From JBBIWA01 sp037439425 (GTDB taxonomy: Bacteria; Acidobacteriota; Blastocatellia; RBC074): DNA of 36,441 bases. The stretch is taken from positions 1-36,441 of the forward strand of contig JBBIWA010000061.1 of NCBI GenBank assembly GCA_037439425.1, read 5' to 3'. The translations under genes were made by a program, and so were the position numbers. Below are positions 1 to 8,397 of this stretch, one piece after another. Under the pieces are notes generated by a model, which saw only the letters and a list, made by a program, of their open reading frames with translations, had not been told where the DNA came from and made no database searches. Every line of letters starts with the position of its first letter. Position 1 is the first letter of the stretch.

Positions 1-1
1 T

Positions 2-76
2 TCGCCCTTTCAATGGAAGTTTACACGCGATGATCTCCATCAACTTCTCGACCGCTTGGGGATTCGCTCGGAATGA
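2..76 (+). mobile_element. 3' end of an IS630-type transposase (partial)
   Basis: The window opens inside an open frame that ends at a TGA (74-76). The 24 visible residues include WKFTRDDLHQLLDRLG, which resembles the extreme C-terminus of IS630-family DDE transposases, where a W-K/x-F-T motif is followed by a short leucine-rich helix. The catalytic domain lies outside the window, so it cannot be judged whether the copy is intact. I could not identify a terminal inverted repeat just downstream. The call rests on a short motif; another protein with a similar tail is possible. Confidence 0.45.
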
Positions 77-388
77 GGCGTTGGATGCTGCTGTCAACAT
101 ACGTCACCGTATTTATGCAAACATGTACTAAGCCTGCCCAGGGTGAGATATACTATATTCTCTTTCTTGAAAGCCATAGCGTGCCCAGTCTGCAGTCGCA
201 GCCTGCTCAGGTGAAATGGCAAATCAATCACCCAGTAATTTCTGCTCAAGCGGGAAACGAGGGGCCCTGAGTGTGCAGTTTGAGCGGGAATTGCTGGGGC
301 TCCCTCTCAAGTTGCAAAAAAGCGCACCAGCCACTACACTAACAGGCTTATTCTCAACGCTACTAAACATGCCTGAAGGGATGGATAG
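77..388. other. Intergenic, no supported gene
   Basis: This spacer separates the transposase tail from the E1 gene. A 65-codon frame at 73-270 has no ribosome binding site or recognisable composition and is not called. There is a TATACT hexamer at 149-154 without a convincing -35 partner. The E1 promoter presumably lies here but is not obvious. Confidence 0.4.
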
Positions 389-2461
389 ATGAGAAAGGAA
401 GCACCGATAACAGGTCTGGAGTATGAGCCTCTAACTGTAGGCCGGGAGAGAGTTAAAGTTGAGACCCAGTTGCAGTGGTATCGCTTGATGCATCAGGCGC
501 GACTGCTGGATGATCGGGCGCGTAATTATATCCGCCAGGCGAAAGGTTGGAGCTACCATGCTTCGCACGCTGGACACGACGGGATTCAACTCGCACTGGG
601 ACTGGCTTTCCGCCCGAAAAAGGATTATCTCTTCCCCTATTATCGCGACATGCTGACCTGCCTGGCCGCCGGGATCACTCCTTATGAGATCATTCTCAAC
701 GGGCTGTCAAAAGCCGATGATGTAGCTAGTGGCGGGCGTCACATGAGCAATCACTTTGCCAAGCCTGCAATTCACATCTGGAATGTCTCTTCGGCAACGG
801 GCAATCACGCCTCACAGGCGGTCGGGCTGGCGCGCGCCATCAAGTATTACAAGGACACAGCTATTGTCTTCTCCAGTCAGGGCGAGTCTTCCTGTTCGGA
901 GGGATATGTCTTTGAGGCGTTCAATGGCGCTTCGCGCGAGCAGGTGCCCGTGATCTTTGTCGTGCAAAACAACGGCTACGGCATCTCCGTGCCCGTGCAT
1001 GAGCAAACGGCTAACCCGATCGTTTCAGACAATTACCGTGGACTGAAGGGCCTCAAGATCATCAATTGCGACGGCACCAATCCCTTCGACTCGGTGGCGG
1101 CGATGAAGGCAGCTGTCGCGCATGTGAATGAGACTGGCGGACCGGTGCTGGTCCACGCCGCCTGCGTGCGCATCTTTGCGCATAGCAACTCGGATGATGA
1201 TCGGAAATATCGGACGGAAGAGGAGCTGGCCGAATGTCGCCGCAAGGACCCTCTGGAGAGGCTCAAGCAGCATCTGCTGGAAGTCGAAGGTGTAGATGAG
1301 GTGACGCTGCTGGCTCTAGAAGAAGAGAATAAGGAGATCGTGGCCGAGGCCGCGCAGCGCGGTGAAGAAGCTCCCAACCCGGATCCGGCGACTGCTACGC
1401 GCTTCGTTTTGCCGGAGGAGATCCCTGCCCCGCCGCAGGCGCTTGTGCCCAAGCCAGGCGGGCAAATGATCACTTTGCGCGAAGGGATCAATAAGACTCT
1501 GATTGAAGAATTCCGGCGCAATCCCCATACCTTCCTCTGGGGACAGGATGTCGCCTCGAAGGATAAAGGTGGCGTCTTCAATGTAGTCAAGGGGATGTTG
1601 CAAGAGTTCGGACCGGAGCGCATCTTCAATGGGCCACTGGCTGAGGATTACATCAACGCCACAGCCAATGGGTTTTCGCGTTATCGCGACGACATTCGGA
1701 TTGTGATCGAAGGCGCGCAGTTTGCCGATTATTACTGGCCAGCGGCTGAGCAATTGGTTGACACCTCACATGATTACTATCGCAGCAACGGCCAGTTCTG
1801 CCCCAATATTGTCATCCGCCTAGCTTCGGGTGGCTACATCGGCGGCGGCCTCTATCATTCGCAAAATATTGAGGGCTGGTTGATCACGCTGCCCGGGATC
1901 AGAGTCGTGGTTCCGGCTTTCGCTGATGATGCGGTCGGGCTGATGCGCCATGCCCTGCGCAATCGCGGTGTAACCTTCTTTTTGGAGCCGAAGTTTCTCT
2001 ACAACCAGATCTTTGCTAAAGCGCCGGACCCGGGTGAGGAGTACGAAATCCCGTTTGGCAAAGCCCACATCCGGCGCGAAGGGCGTCACCTTTCGATCAT
2101 CACCTATGGCACGACCGTCCACTGGTCGCTGCGCGCGGCTAATCAATTGTCGGCAGAGAAGGGAATAGAGGCTGAAGTCCTTGACCTGCGCTCACTGGTG
2201 CCGATGGATATAGAAGCAATCATGGAGTCGGTCAAGAAGACCAATCGCGCGCTGATTGTTCACGAAGATAAGGTGACAGGCGGTGTAGGCGGAGAGATTG
2301 CTGCGCGCATCGCTGCCGAATGCTTCGAGTATCTTGATGCTCCGATTCTGCGCGTTGGCAGCAAGGATACGCCCGTGCCTTTCTCACGCATCCTGGAGAA
2401 AGCTGTGCTGCCACAGGTGGAGGATATCTACAGCAAAGCGCTGGAGCTGGCCAGCTACTAA
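389..2461 (+). CDS. Fused alpha-beta E1 component of a 2-oxoacid dehydrogenase
   Basis: This 690-residue protein joins both E1 subunits of a thiamine-diphosphate 2-oxoacid dehydrogenase (branched-chain 2-oxoacid or pyruvate type). It would decarboxylate a 2-oxoacid and pass the acyl group to an E2 lipoyl protein not encoded here. Residues about 30-300 are the alpha part. The cofactor motif runs from GES (165-167, in place of the usual GDG) to NN (194-195), followed by YGISVP, which favours the branched-chain subfamily. A charged linker at 310-360 leads to the beta part (360-690), with REGIN, the GPLAEDYI-type region and a C-terminal transketolase domain (VHEDKVTGG). An AAGGGA sequence lies a suitable distance before the ATG. 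Single-chain E1 fusions are known in Bacteroidetes and acidobacteria. The exact substrate cannot be told from sequence. The gene stands alone, converging on the next gene 20 bases away. Confidence 0.9.
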   Translation: MRKEAPITGLEYEPLTVGRERVKVETQLQWYRLMHQARLLDDRARNYIRQAKGWSYHASHAGHDGIQLALGLAFRPKKDYLFPYYRDMLTCLAAGITPYEIILNGLSKADDVASGGRHMSNHFAKPAIHIWNVSSATGNHASQAVGLARAIKYYKDTAIVFSSQGESSCSEGYVFEAFNGASREQVPVIFVVQNNGYGISVPVHEQTANPIVSDNYRGLKGLKIINCDGTNPFDSVAAMKAAVAHVNETGGPVLVHAACVRIFAHSNSDDDRKYRTEEELAECRRKDPLERLKQHLLEVEGVDEVTLLALEEENKEIVAEAAQRGEEAPNPDPATATRFVLPEEIPAPPQALVPKPGGQMITLREGINKTLIEEFRRNPHTFLWGQDVASKDKGGVFNVVKGMLQEFGPERIFNGPLAEDYINATANGFSRYRDDIRIVIEGAQFADYYWPAAEQLVDTSHDYYRSNGQFCPNIVIRLASGGYIGGGLYHSQNIEGWLITLPGIRVVVPAFADDAVGLMRHALRNRGVTFFLEPKFLYNQIFAKAPDPGEEYEIPFGKAHIRREGRHLSIITYGTTVHWSLRAANQLSAEKGIEAEVLDLRSLVPMDIEAIMESVKKTNRALIVHEDKVTGGVGGEIAARIAAECFEYLDAPILRVGSKDTPVPFSRILEKAVLPQVEDIYSKALELASY

Positions 2462-2481
2462 ATCTAACCACACTAGTTGGC

Positions 2482-3783
2482 TCAGTGCTGGCAGATACGC
2501 TCGGTAATTCTGGTAAGGTTAAATCTCTTGAGCTCCTCGGCGCGTTCGCGCTCGACTTTGCTCAGTTCTTCAGCAATGTAGTCGCGGACGCGGCCGTTGG
2601 AGGAGTAGATCAAATCTTCGACCATCTGGCGGAGGGCTTCCGTCAGGCCATTGGCAAACTCTGCCGGTTGCGCTGAACCGACAAAGACAATCTCTTTGTC
2701 GTGATATTCGAACTCAGCGGCGAAGGGGTCAAGGAAGGGATATTGTTCGGTGACCGCAAGCAGGCCAGCGCGCAGCGCGGTGGGGAAGGAGCTGCCTCGT
2801 CCGGCAATAGTCATCCCGCGCTCAACCGCAGCCACGATTGCGCTCATGACGTTAGTCAGCTCGCTCATCTCAGAAGACGAAGGCGGCTCTGGGAGCGTGG
2901 TGGACTCCACTGGGGCAAATGGCACGGCAGTAGCATCTGCTGGAGCCGGGCGGCCAGCTGTTCCAGGAGCGTTGCGGATCCCATTTGATTGGCTACCCCC
3001 ACCGGCTGGCATCGTTTCAATCTCGGCTACATCCAGAATATTATCAGGCTCTTCCACGGTGGAACTAGCTACAGGCGGCTCGATCCCGCGTGAAGGCGGC
3101 CGGGTCTGGTAATATGCCGGCTGAACAGCTTGCTTGGCAGTTGGAGGTGATGGCGGAGCTGTTTGCGAAGCTAAGCGATTGAGACTGACTTCCACCTCGC
3201 TTTCATCGAAAGCCGGGAGGCTGGCTTCTCTGGGGCGGAAGAGGCTGAAGCTCGCTAGGCGGGCCTCGCTTTCTGAGGTCAAGGTGCGCAGAGCTTCAGC
3301 GCCGCTGAGAAAACCATTCTCCGATGAGCAAATGGCTTCTACCCGGTGGCCTTCCACATAGACCAGGCCACCGCTTTCCGGCTGATCATTGAAAGTCAGA
3401 CTAATGAAGTAAGGGCGACGCTCCTTCATCAGCCGCTTGATGAGTCTGTCGAGGCTGGCAAAATCACTCGTCAGGTTCTTATAGACGATCTCTCCTTCGG
3501 CAATCCCGGCCAGCGCCGTCACAATATCTTCTGGCAGGTAGTAGACCGAAAGCTCTCCTTTCATCTGTTGTGCGAGGCGAGACAGATGTTCTTTCAACTC
3601 TTTGCCAACACGCTTTTCCCGTTCCCCTAGCTCGATGGCAGTGAGCAGTTGCCCCTGGCGCATCATAAGGTAGCCGCTCAGTTGCGGGAAATTCATCACC
3701 AGGTAACCGGTGAAACCTTGAGCTTGGAGCTCTTCGAGAAGCGCATCCGTGCGTACAAACGAGGTGCTGAGCTTCTCGTGCAT
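2482..3783 (-). CDS. Uncharacterised protein with a DUF4388-like N-terminal region
   Basis: I do not recognise a defined family with certainty. The frame extends to 3810, but the ATG at 3783 has an AAAGGA six bases upstream and is preferred, giving 433 residues. The N-terminal ~200 residues have the alternating beta/turn pattern (GYLVMNFPQLSGYLMMRQGQ) seen in acidobacterial and myxobacterial DUF4388 or roadblock-associated proteins, which sense or scaffold in gliding and polarity systems. A low-complexity Pro/Ala/Thr linker (about 205-300) follows, then a helical C-terminal domain (about 305-433) ending in a Glu/Arg-rich coiled coil. There is no signal peptide or membrane segment, so it is probably cytoplasmic. 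It is divergent from the cytochrome gene and convergent with the E1 gene, so it is transcribed alone. Function is unknown. Confidence 0.75.
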   Translation of the reverse strand: MHEKLSTSFVRTDALLEELQAQGFTGYLVMNFPQLSGYLMMRQGQLLTAIELGEREKRVGKELKEHLSRLAQQMKGELSVYYLPEDIVTALAGIAEGEIVYKNLTSDFASLDRLIKRLMKERRPYFISLTFNDQPESGGLVYVEGHRVEAICSSENGFLSGAEALRTLTSESEARLASFSLFRPREASLPAFDESEVEVSLNRLASQTAPPSPPTAKQAVQPAYYQTRPPSRGIEPPVASSTVEEPDNILDVAEIETMPAGGGSQSNGIRNAPGTAGRPAPADATAVPFAPVESTTLPEPPSSSEMSELTNVMSAIVAAVERGMTIAGRGSSFPTALRAGLLAVTEQYPFLDPFAAEFEYHDKEIVFVGSAQPAEFANGLTEALRQMVEDLIYSSNGRVRDYIAEELSKVERERAEELKRFNLTRITERICQH

Positions 3784-4093
3784 GGGTTTTCCTTTAGGAA
3801 TATATTGCATACAGTGTTTCTCTTAGCTAAGGGGCAGGAGTACTACCTTCCAGGGGTGAACCAAATGAGCTTCGTAAAGCGAACTTTGCGATTGGTGAAC
3901 CGGGGCACCCCTGCTGCGCTTCTCCAAGCGCAGAGAAGTCTAACAAAGCTCGTAGGTGAAGTCAATCAAGTTGTTGATTTGCCATATCTTCGACCTCACC
4001 GCCGGACTGGACAGCAGATCCGCTAGTCTGCTACATTGCCTCCTTAAGATTGGACCTGATAATTTTACACCCTGTGCACTTCAGGTAGAAGTA
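3784..4093. other. Divergent intergenic region with two strong hairpins
   Basis: This spacer separates two divergently transcribed genes. An inverted repeat has arms AGGGGTG (3852-3858) and CACCCCT (3906-3912), with an inner stem (CGTAAAG / CTTTGCG) and a repeated GGTGAACC. Next to it is a perfect 8-bp stem with a 4-base loop, CTGCGCTT/AAGCGCAG (3914-3933). Neither hairpin is followed by a T-run in either direction, so they are not obvious terminators. They could be leader-RNA structure for the minus-strand gene, a small RNA, or a mobile palindrome. No promoter was recognised. Confidence 0.5.
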
Positions 4094-4477
4094 ATGAAAT
4101 CTCGTGATCTGCTTTTTATCGCTATCGTCGTGATGACGGTCGGGGGACTTTATTACCTTTCAACCAAAGGAAATATCAAACCCATGTCGCCTGCTCAGGC
4201 GCAACACCTCACAGCCAAGACGCGCAGTGAATGTCTCACCTGTCATCTACCTGAGAAGATGGATGCCCTGGAGCAGGCACATAAACATCCAGGGAAGTGG
4301 CGCGATGAGCGAGTCAACTGCTTGCTGTGCCATTCGGTTCAGCAGCCTGAGACCCAAAAGGCAGCAAGTTTCAGGCTGCAATGCGACCAGGCACGCAGCT
4401 CTGAACTCAAAGTAACAGATAGGGTCCGGTTAAGTTTTCAAGGGGAAGAACTATGGTCCTGGCAAAAGCTAAATTGA
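4094..4477 (+). CDS. Small membrane-anchored di-heme c-type cytochrome-like protein
   Basis: The frame is open from 3956, but the ATG at 4094 is chosen because it starts a clear N-terminal membrane anchor (LLFIAIVVMTVGGLYYL) with AGGTAG upstream. The product has 127 residues and would face the periplasm. It carries two heme c attachment motifs, CLTCH and CLLCH, about 35 residues apart, with extra histidines between them (AHKH) that could be distal ligands. This is the spacing style of multiheme NapC/NirT or cytochrome c3 proteins, but with only two hemes. The C-terminal 45 residues look unordered and the frame runs 25 bases into the next gene, so the 3' end may be eroded. An electron-transfer role is inferred; a redox partner is not evident. 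Confidence 0.65.
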   Translation: MKSRDLLFIAIVVMTVGGLYYLSTKGNIKPMSPAQAQHLTAKTRSECLTCHLPEKMDALEQAHKHPGKWRDERVNCLLCHSVQQPETQKAASFRLQCDQARSSELKVTDRVRLSFQGEELWSWQKLN

Positions 4478-5988
4478 GTGCGAAAGCAACCGAATATAAA
4501 AACTACATCGGGGGGCGCTGGGTCAAACCTGCCAGCGGCGCCATGAGAGAGAACCTCAATCCGGCTGATACGCGGGAGGTGATAGGTTACTTTCCCGCTT
4601 CCTCAGCCGAAGACGTAGCGGCGGCAGTCGAGGCTGCGCGCGAAGCTTTTCCGAAGTGGAAAGCCATGCCTGCGCCACGCCGCGCTGAGATCCTTTACCG
4701 TGTGGGCCAGATCCTGATCGAGCGAAAAGAACAATTCGCTGTCGAGATGACGCGCGAGATGGGAAAGGTTTTGAAAGAGGCTCGCGGCGACGTCCAGGAA
4801 GCGATTGATATGGCTTTTTACACAGCAGGCGAGGGGCGACGATTGCACGGCTACACCACGCCGTCGGAACTGCCCAACAAGATGGCAATGTGTGTGCGTC
4901 AGCCGGTTGGCTTGTGCGGCCTGATTACGCCGTGGAATTTCCCGATGGCGATCCCTTCCTGGAAATTGATGCCGGCTCTGATTTGCGGTAACACCGTGGT
5001 GATCAAACCCGCCGAAGATACTCCGCTTTCGGCTATCAATCTGGCGAAGGCCTGCGAAGAGGCCGGACTGCCCCCGGGAGTGCTCAATGTGGTGATCGGA
5101 ACGGGCGAGACCGCAGGCACCGCGCTAGTCTCTCATCCAGAGATTAATCTGATCTCCTTTACCGGTTCGACGCAGGTCGGGCGCCTCGTCGCTGAAGAAG
5201 CAGCCAGGCAAGGGAAGAAATGCTCATTGGAGATGGGCGGAAAGAATGTGATCATCATTATGGATGATGCGGATTTGGACCTGGCGGCTGAAGGGGCTGT
5301 CTGGGGTGCGTTTGGAACTTCGGGACAGCGATGCACTGCCTCTTCACGCCTGGTGGTGCACAAACGGGTCTACAAGAAGTTGGTCTCCAAGTTGACCGAC
5401 CGCGCAAAGGCTTTGAAAATTGGCAATGGCCTCGACAAGAGGGTCGAGATGGGGCCGGTCATCAATCAGGCTGCGGTTGACAAGATCCTGGGCTATATCG
5501 AGATCGGCAAGAAAGAAGACGGCGCCAAGCTGCATTACGGTGGCCGCCGTCTCGAACGTGGCGATTATCGCTACGGCTATTTCATCGAGCCGACTATCTT
5601 CACGGAGGTTGCGCCGCAGATGCGCATCGCGCAGGAAGAGATCTTCGGCCCCGTCGTGAGCGTCATTGCTTGCCGTGATCTGGATGAAGCGATTGAGATT
5701 GGCAATGGAGTACCCTATGGTCTTTCTTCAGCCATCTACACTCAAGATGTCAATCGCGCCTTCAAAGCGATGGAGCGCATGTACACGGGCATCTTCTATG
5801 TTAACTCTTCAACCATCGGCGCGGAAGTGCACCTGCCGTTTGGGGGAACCAAAGCGACCGGCAATGGACATCGAGAAGGGGCGATGATCTCTTCGCTCGA
5901 GATCTTTTCGGAGTGGAAAGCGATTTACGTGGATTACAGCGGCAAGCTGCAGAAAGCGCAGATCGATCTTGATAGTCTGGTCCATTAA
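4453..5988 (+). CDS. NAD(P)-dependent aldehyde dehydrogenase
   Basis: A full-length ALDH-superfamily enzyme of 511 residues that oxidises an aldehyde or semialdehyde to the acid. All active-site elements are present: N162 in PWNF, K185 for cofactor binding, E260 in LEMGGKN, and the nucleophile C294 in GQRCTAS. The C-terminal HLPFGGTKATGNGHREG block resembles the alpha-aminoadipate semialdehyde, 2-oxoglutarate semialdehyde and pyrroline-carboxylate dehydrogenase branch, so an amino-acid-derived semialdehyde is the likeliest substrate. GGGGAAG sits just before the ATG. The gene overlaps the end of the cytochrome gene by 25 bases and lies 60 bases before alanine dehydrogenase, which supports a shared transcript and a role in amino-acid catabolism. 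The exact substrate is not determined. Confidence 0.93.
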   Translation: MVLAKAKLSAKATEYKNYIGGRWVKPASGAMRENLNPADTREVIGYFPASSAEDVAAAVEAAREAFPKWKAMPAPRRAEILYRVGQILIERKEQFAVEMTREMGKVLKEARGDVQEAIDMAFYTAGEGRRLHGYTTPSELPNKMAMCVRQPVGLCGLITPWNFPMAIPSWKLMPALICGNTVVIKPAEDTPLSAINLAKACEEAGLPPGVLNVVIGTGETAGTALVSHPEINLISFTGSTQVGRLVAEEAARQGKKCSLEMGGKNVIIIMDDADLDLAAEGAVWGAFGTSGQRCTASSRLVVHKRVYKKLVSKLTDRAKALKIGNGLDKRVEMGPVINQAAVDKILGYIEIGKKEDGAKLHYGGRRLERGDYRYGYFIEPTIFTEVAPQMRIAQEEIFGPVVSVIACRDLDEAIEIGNGVPYGLSSAIYTQDVNRAFKAMERMYTGIFYVNSSTIGAEVHLPFGGTKATGNGHREGAMISSLEIFSEWKAIYVDYSGKLQKAQIDLDSLVH

Positions 5989-6048
5989 AAGCCGGGCCAG
6001 GTATCGGCAAGTGTCGCTACGGACGCGCCTGTAAATGGAGATGAGTGC

Positions 6049-7161
6049 ATGATTATTGGTCTTCCGAAAGAGATCAAGGACAACGAATATCGGGTGGGGC
6101 TGACGCCAGCAGGCGTTAAGACCTTGAGAGATGCAGGTCACACCGTGCTGGTTGAAGCTGGAGCAGGTGTGGGAAGTGGAATCTCTGATGATGAATACTG
6201 CGCCGCCAAGGGTGAGATTGTAGAGACAGCTGAAGAGGTGTGGGCGCGCGCCGAGATGATTGTTAAGGTCAAAGAACCAGTCGGGCCGGAGTACCAGCGC
6301 ATGCGTGAAGACCAACTACTGTTTACTTACCTGCATCTGGCTCCACTACCTGAGTTGACCAAAGTCCTGCTTGAGCGCGGTGTCACGGGCATCGCTTACG
6401 AGACCATCACCAACGAAGAAGGCCATCTGCCGTTGCTGACGCCGATGTCAGAGGTTGCAGGTCGAATGTCAATCCAGGTTGGCGCTCACTATTTGCAAAA
6501 GCCTGAAGGCGGGCGCGGCGTGTTGATGGGTGGTGTACCCGGAGTGCTGCCAGCCAAGGTGGTCATCATCGGCGGCGGTGTAGTCGGGATTAATGCCGCG
6601 AAGATGGCGGTCGGACTAGGCGCGAATGTCGTCATCCTGGACAAGAATCTGGACCGACTGCGTTATCTTGATGATGTGTTCGGCTCACGGGTCAAAACGC
6701 TCGCCTCGAATCCTTATACCGTTCAGGAGGCTATCGCCAATGCTGATCTGGTCATTGGCGCCGTGCTGATTCCTGGAGCCTCTGCGCCCAAGTTGGTTAC
6801 GCGCGAGATGCTCAAAACGATGCAGAAGGGTGCGGTGATTGTGGATGTGGCCGTAGATCAAGGTGGCTGCATCGAGACAACGCGCCCGACCACGCACAGT
6901 AGTCCAACGTTTTATGTGGATGATGTGTTGCACTACTGCGTCGCCAACATGCCTGGTGCTGTGCCACGCACCTCGACCTTCGCCTTGACGAACGCGACGC
7001 TACCTTTCGCGGTGAAGTTGGCTAACCTCGGCTTCATTGAAGCCATTAAGTCTGACCCTCATTTGAAGAACGGGGTGAACACTTACGCTGGCCACATCAC
7101 CTATCGGGCAGTGGCCGAATCGCAAGGATTGCCCTACAAACCGATTGATGAATTACTATAG
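6049..7161 (+). CDS. ald: Alanine dehydrogenase
   Basis: This 370-residue protein matches alanine dehydrogenase in length and in its opening IGLPKEIKDNEYRVGLTP. It reversibly deaminates L-alanine to pyruvate and ammonia with NAD+. Expected residues are visible: R15, K75 (VKVKEP) and H96 (YLHLA) for pyruvate binding, the Rossmann loop GGGVVGINA at 177-185, and the VDQGG segment carrying the catalytic aspartate. It follows the aldehyde dehydrogenase by 60 bases on the same strand, so the two probably form an operon acting in amino-acid use. Lysine- and saccharopine-dehydrogenase relatives share the fold, but this sequence has the classical alanine dehydrogenase signatures. Confidence 0.95.
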   Translation: MIIGLPKEIKDNEYRVGLTPAGVKTLRDAGHTVLVEAGAGVGSGISDDEYCAAKGEIVETAEEVWARAEMIVKVKEPVGPEYQRMREDQLLFTYLHLAPLPELTKVLLERGVTGIAYETITNEEGHLPLLTPMSEVAGRMSIQVGAHYLQKPEGGRGVLMGGVPGVLPAKVVIIGGGVVGINAAKMAVGLGANVVILDKNLDRLRYLDDVFGSRVKTLASNPYTVQEAIANADLVIGAVLIPGASAPKLVTREMLKTMQKGAVIVDVAVDQGGCIETTRPTTHSSPTFYVDDVLHYCVANMPGAVPRTSTFALTNATLPFAVKLANLGFIEAIKSDPHLKNGVNTYAGHITYRAVAESQGLPYKPIDELL

Positions 7162-7166
7162 TTGTT

Positions 7167-7493
7167 GTGAAGCGATCTCGGCTTCTGCTTGTTGTCTCCT
7201 CAGAACGTCACGGGCGGGGGCGCATAGTCCCGGTGGACGTGCTGAGATCATTGGAGACAGTGGCGAGTAGCCGTGATATGTCGCCCCAGGCTTTGATGAA
7301 GCTCTACATCGGGCAAGGGCTGAGGCAAGACCTGGCCCAACACTTTGCTGACCGCGTGCTAGAAAAGACCGCCGAGGTTTCAACGCGGCATCTTCAATCA
7401 ACCGGTGAGGTCTCGGCTATTCTTGAGGAGATTCGCACGGAGACTGTGAGGTGGAGAGGAGGAAGCGGGTTCACTCAGAGAGGAGAAAACTTT
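7167..7493 (+). pseudogene. Remnant of an antitoxin-like small gene, in frame with Uma2
   Basis: The Uma2 frame stays open upstream for 109 codons. This stretch contains what looks like a separate small protein: a helical segment (VDVLRSLETVASSRDMSPQ), then a Leu/Glu-rich tail ending at ILEEIRTE, after which the sequence loses character until a good ribosome binding site and the Uma2 ATG. The pattern resembles short DNA-binding or antitoxin-like proteins with a conserved YIGQGLRQDL motif, which I recognise only loosely. I infer that a small gene lost its stop codon and now reads through. A genuine 294-residue fusion starting at 7167 is the alternative; no ribosome binding site supports that start. 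Confidence 0.4.
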
Positions 7494-8051
7494 ATGGCTG
7501 TCACCACTGAAATCACTACCCAGGTCGCTACCGGAGTCGCTCTCGATCCGGAGAGGGCATACGAGATCGTTGATGGGCAACCGGAGGAGAAAGAGGTGGC
7601 CGGAGCAAAACACGGCGGCGCAGCAAGCCGCTTGATCAGGCGCTTAGGCGCTTTCGTCGAGGCTCATAATCTTGGCGAAGTTTACAGTGAGACCAGATTC
7701 CAGATTGGCCACAATGAGCGCATTCCTGACGTGGCGTTTGTTTCCCTGGAGCGGTTCCCGCCGGAGGGAGAACCGGAAGGTAAATGGCCGGTGGCGCCCG
7801 ATCTGGCCGTCGAAGTCATTTCGCCCAACGACATCTTTGACAAGGTGCTCAGCAAAATGAAGGAATATTTCGCGGCGGGCGTGAGGCAAGTGTGGTTGAT
7901 TTCCACCGAACACAAGATCGTAATCATTCACCGCTCGCTGGCGCAAGCCACTTTCCTCTCTGAGGATGACGAGCTGATGAGCGAGGACTTGTTGCCTGGG
8001 TTTCGCTGCCGCGTGAGCGAGCTTTTCAAGAGCCCGGCAAAGAGGAGTTGA
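7494..8051 (+). CDS. Uma2-family (DUF820) PD-(D/E)XK nuclease-like protein
   Basis: A 185-residue protein of the Uma2 family, a restriction-endonuclease-fold group that is expanded in cyanobacteria, Chloroflexi and acidobacteria and has no firmly assigned role. The active-site pattern is visible: the aspartate of IPDVAFV, then the E of LAVEVISPND, then a lysine in the following helix (KMKEYFAAGVRQVWLI). The ATG at 7494 follows AGAGAGGAGAAAAC, a strong ribosome binding site, and gives the usual family length. It lies between two decayed toxin-antitoxin-like fragments, which suggests a small gain-and-loss island. Nuclease activity is inferred from the fold only. Confidence 0.85.
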   Translation: MAVTTEITTQVATGVALDPERAYEIVDGQPEEKEVAGAKHGGAASRLIRRLGAFVEAHNLGEVYSETRFQIGHNERIPDVAFVSLERFPPEGEPEGKWPVAPDLAVEVISPNDIFDKVLSKMKEYFAAGVRQVWLISTEHKIVIIHRSLAQATFLSEDDELMSEDLLPGFRCRVSELFKSPAKRS

Positions 8052-8140
8052 AGGAGAAAGGAGTTTAGTCAGCGACAAGACAGAATCGTAAGAGCTGGCT
8101 GACATTGACGAGTCGTTTGTGAAGCGAGGAGGTGATCCAG

Positions 8141-8393
8141 ATGGCACTCACATTGACTCTCGAAGCTGAGCTTGAAGAACTGTTGAGAATCTAGGCAACC
8201 ACATTTTGGAGCGCCAGCCAGGCAATGAAGGCAGCCGACTGCGGGCGACAACACGATTGCTGGCGATATGATTCTTGCTGCTCAAGCCGCCACGCTCGGT
8301 GTCCCAAACCTCGTGATCGCGACGACCAACCCTAAACATCTATCACTCTTCATCCCGGCCGGCAGAGCATTTCGTGAGAAGCTGAGCAGGTGA
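8141..8393 (+). pseudogene. Collapsed toxin-antitoxin pair (antitoxin start, VapC-like PIN end)
   Basis: An ATG at 8141 preceded by GAGGAGGTGATCC, an excellent ribosome binding site, opens a 17-codon frame (MALTLTLEAELEELLRI) that looks like the start of an antitoxin and then stops. From 8229 to the TGA at 8391-8393 a second frame encodes GDNTIAGDMILAAQAATLG and then a VIATTNPKHLSLF block ending FREKLSR, the typical C-terminus of PIN-domain toxins of the VapC type, including the late acidic residue (GDMI). The N-terminal two thirds of the toxin and most of the antitoxin are missing, so this is best read as a deletion remnant. It is unlikely to make an active RNase. Confidence 0.6.
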
Positions 8394-8397
8394 AGTA

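Noticed and set aside
73..270. 65-codon plus-strand frame after the transposase tail
   Set aside because: It has no ribosome binding site, no domain, and overlaps the transposase stop; composition looks random.
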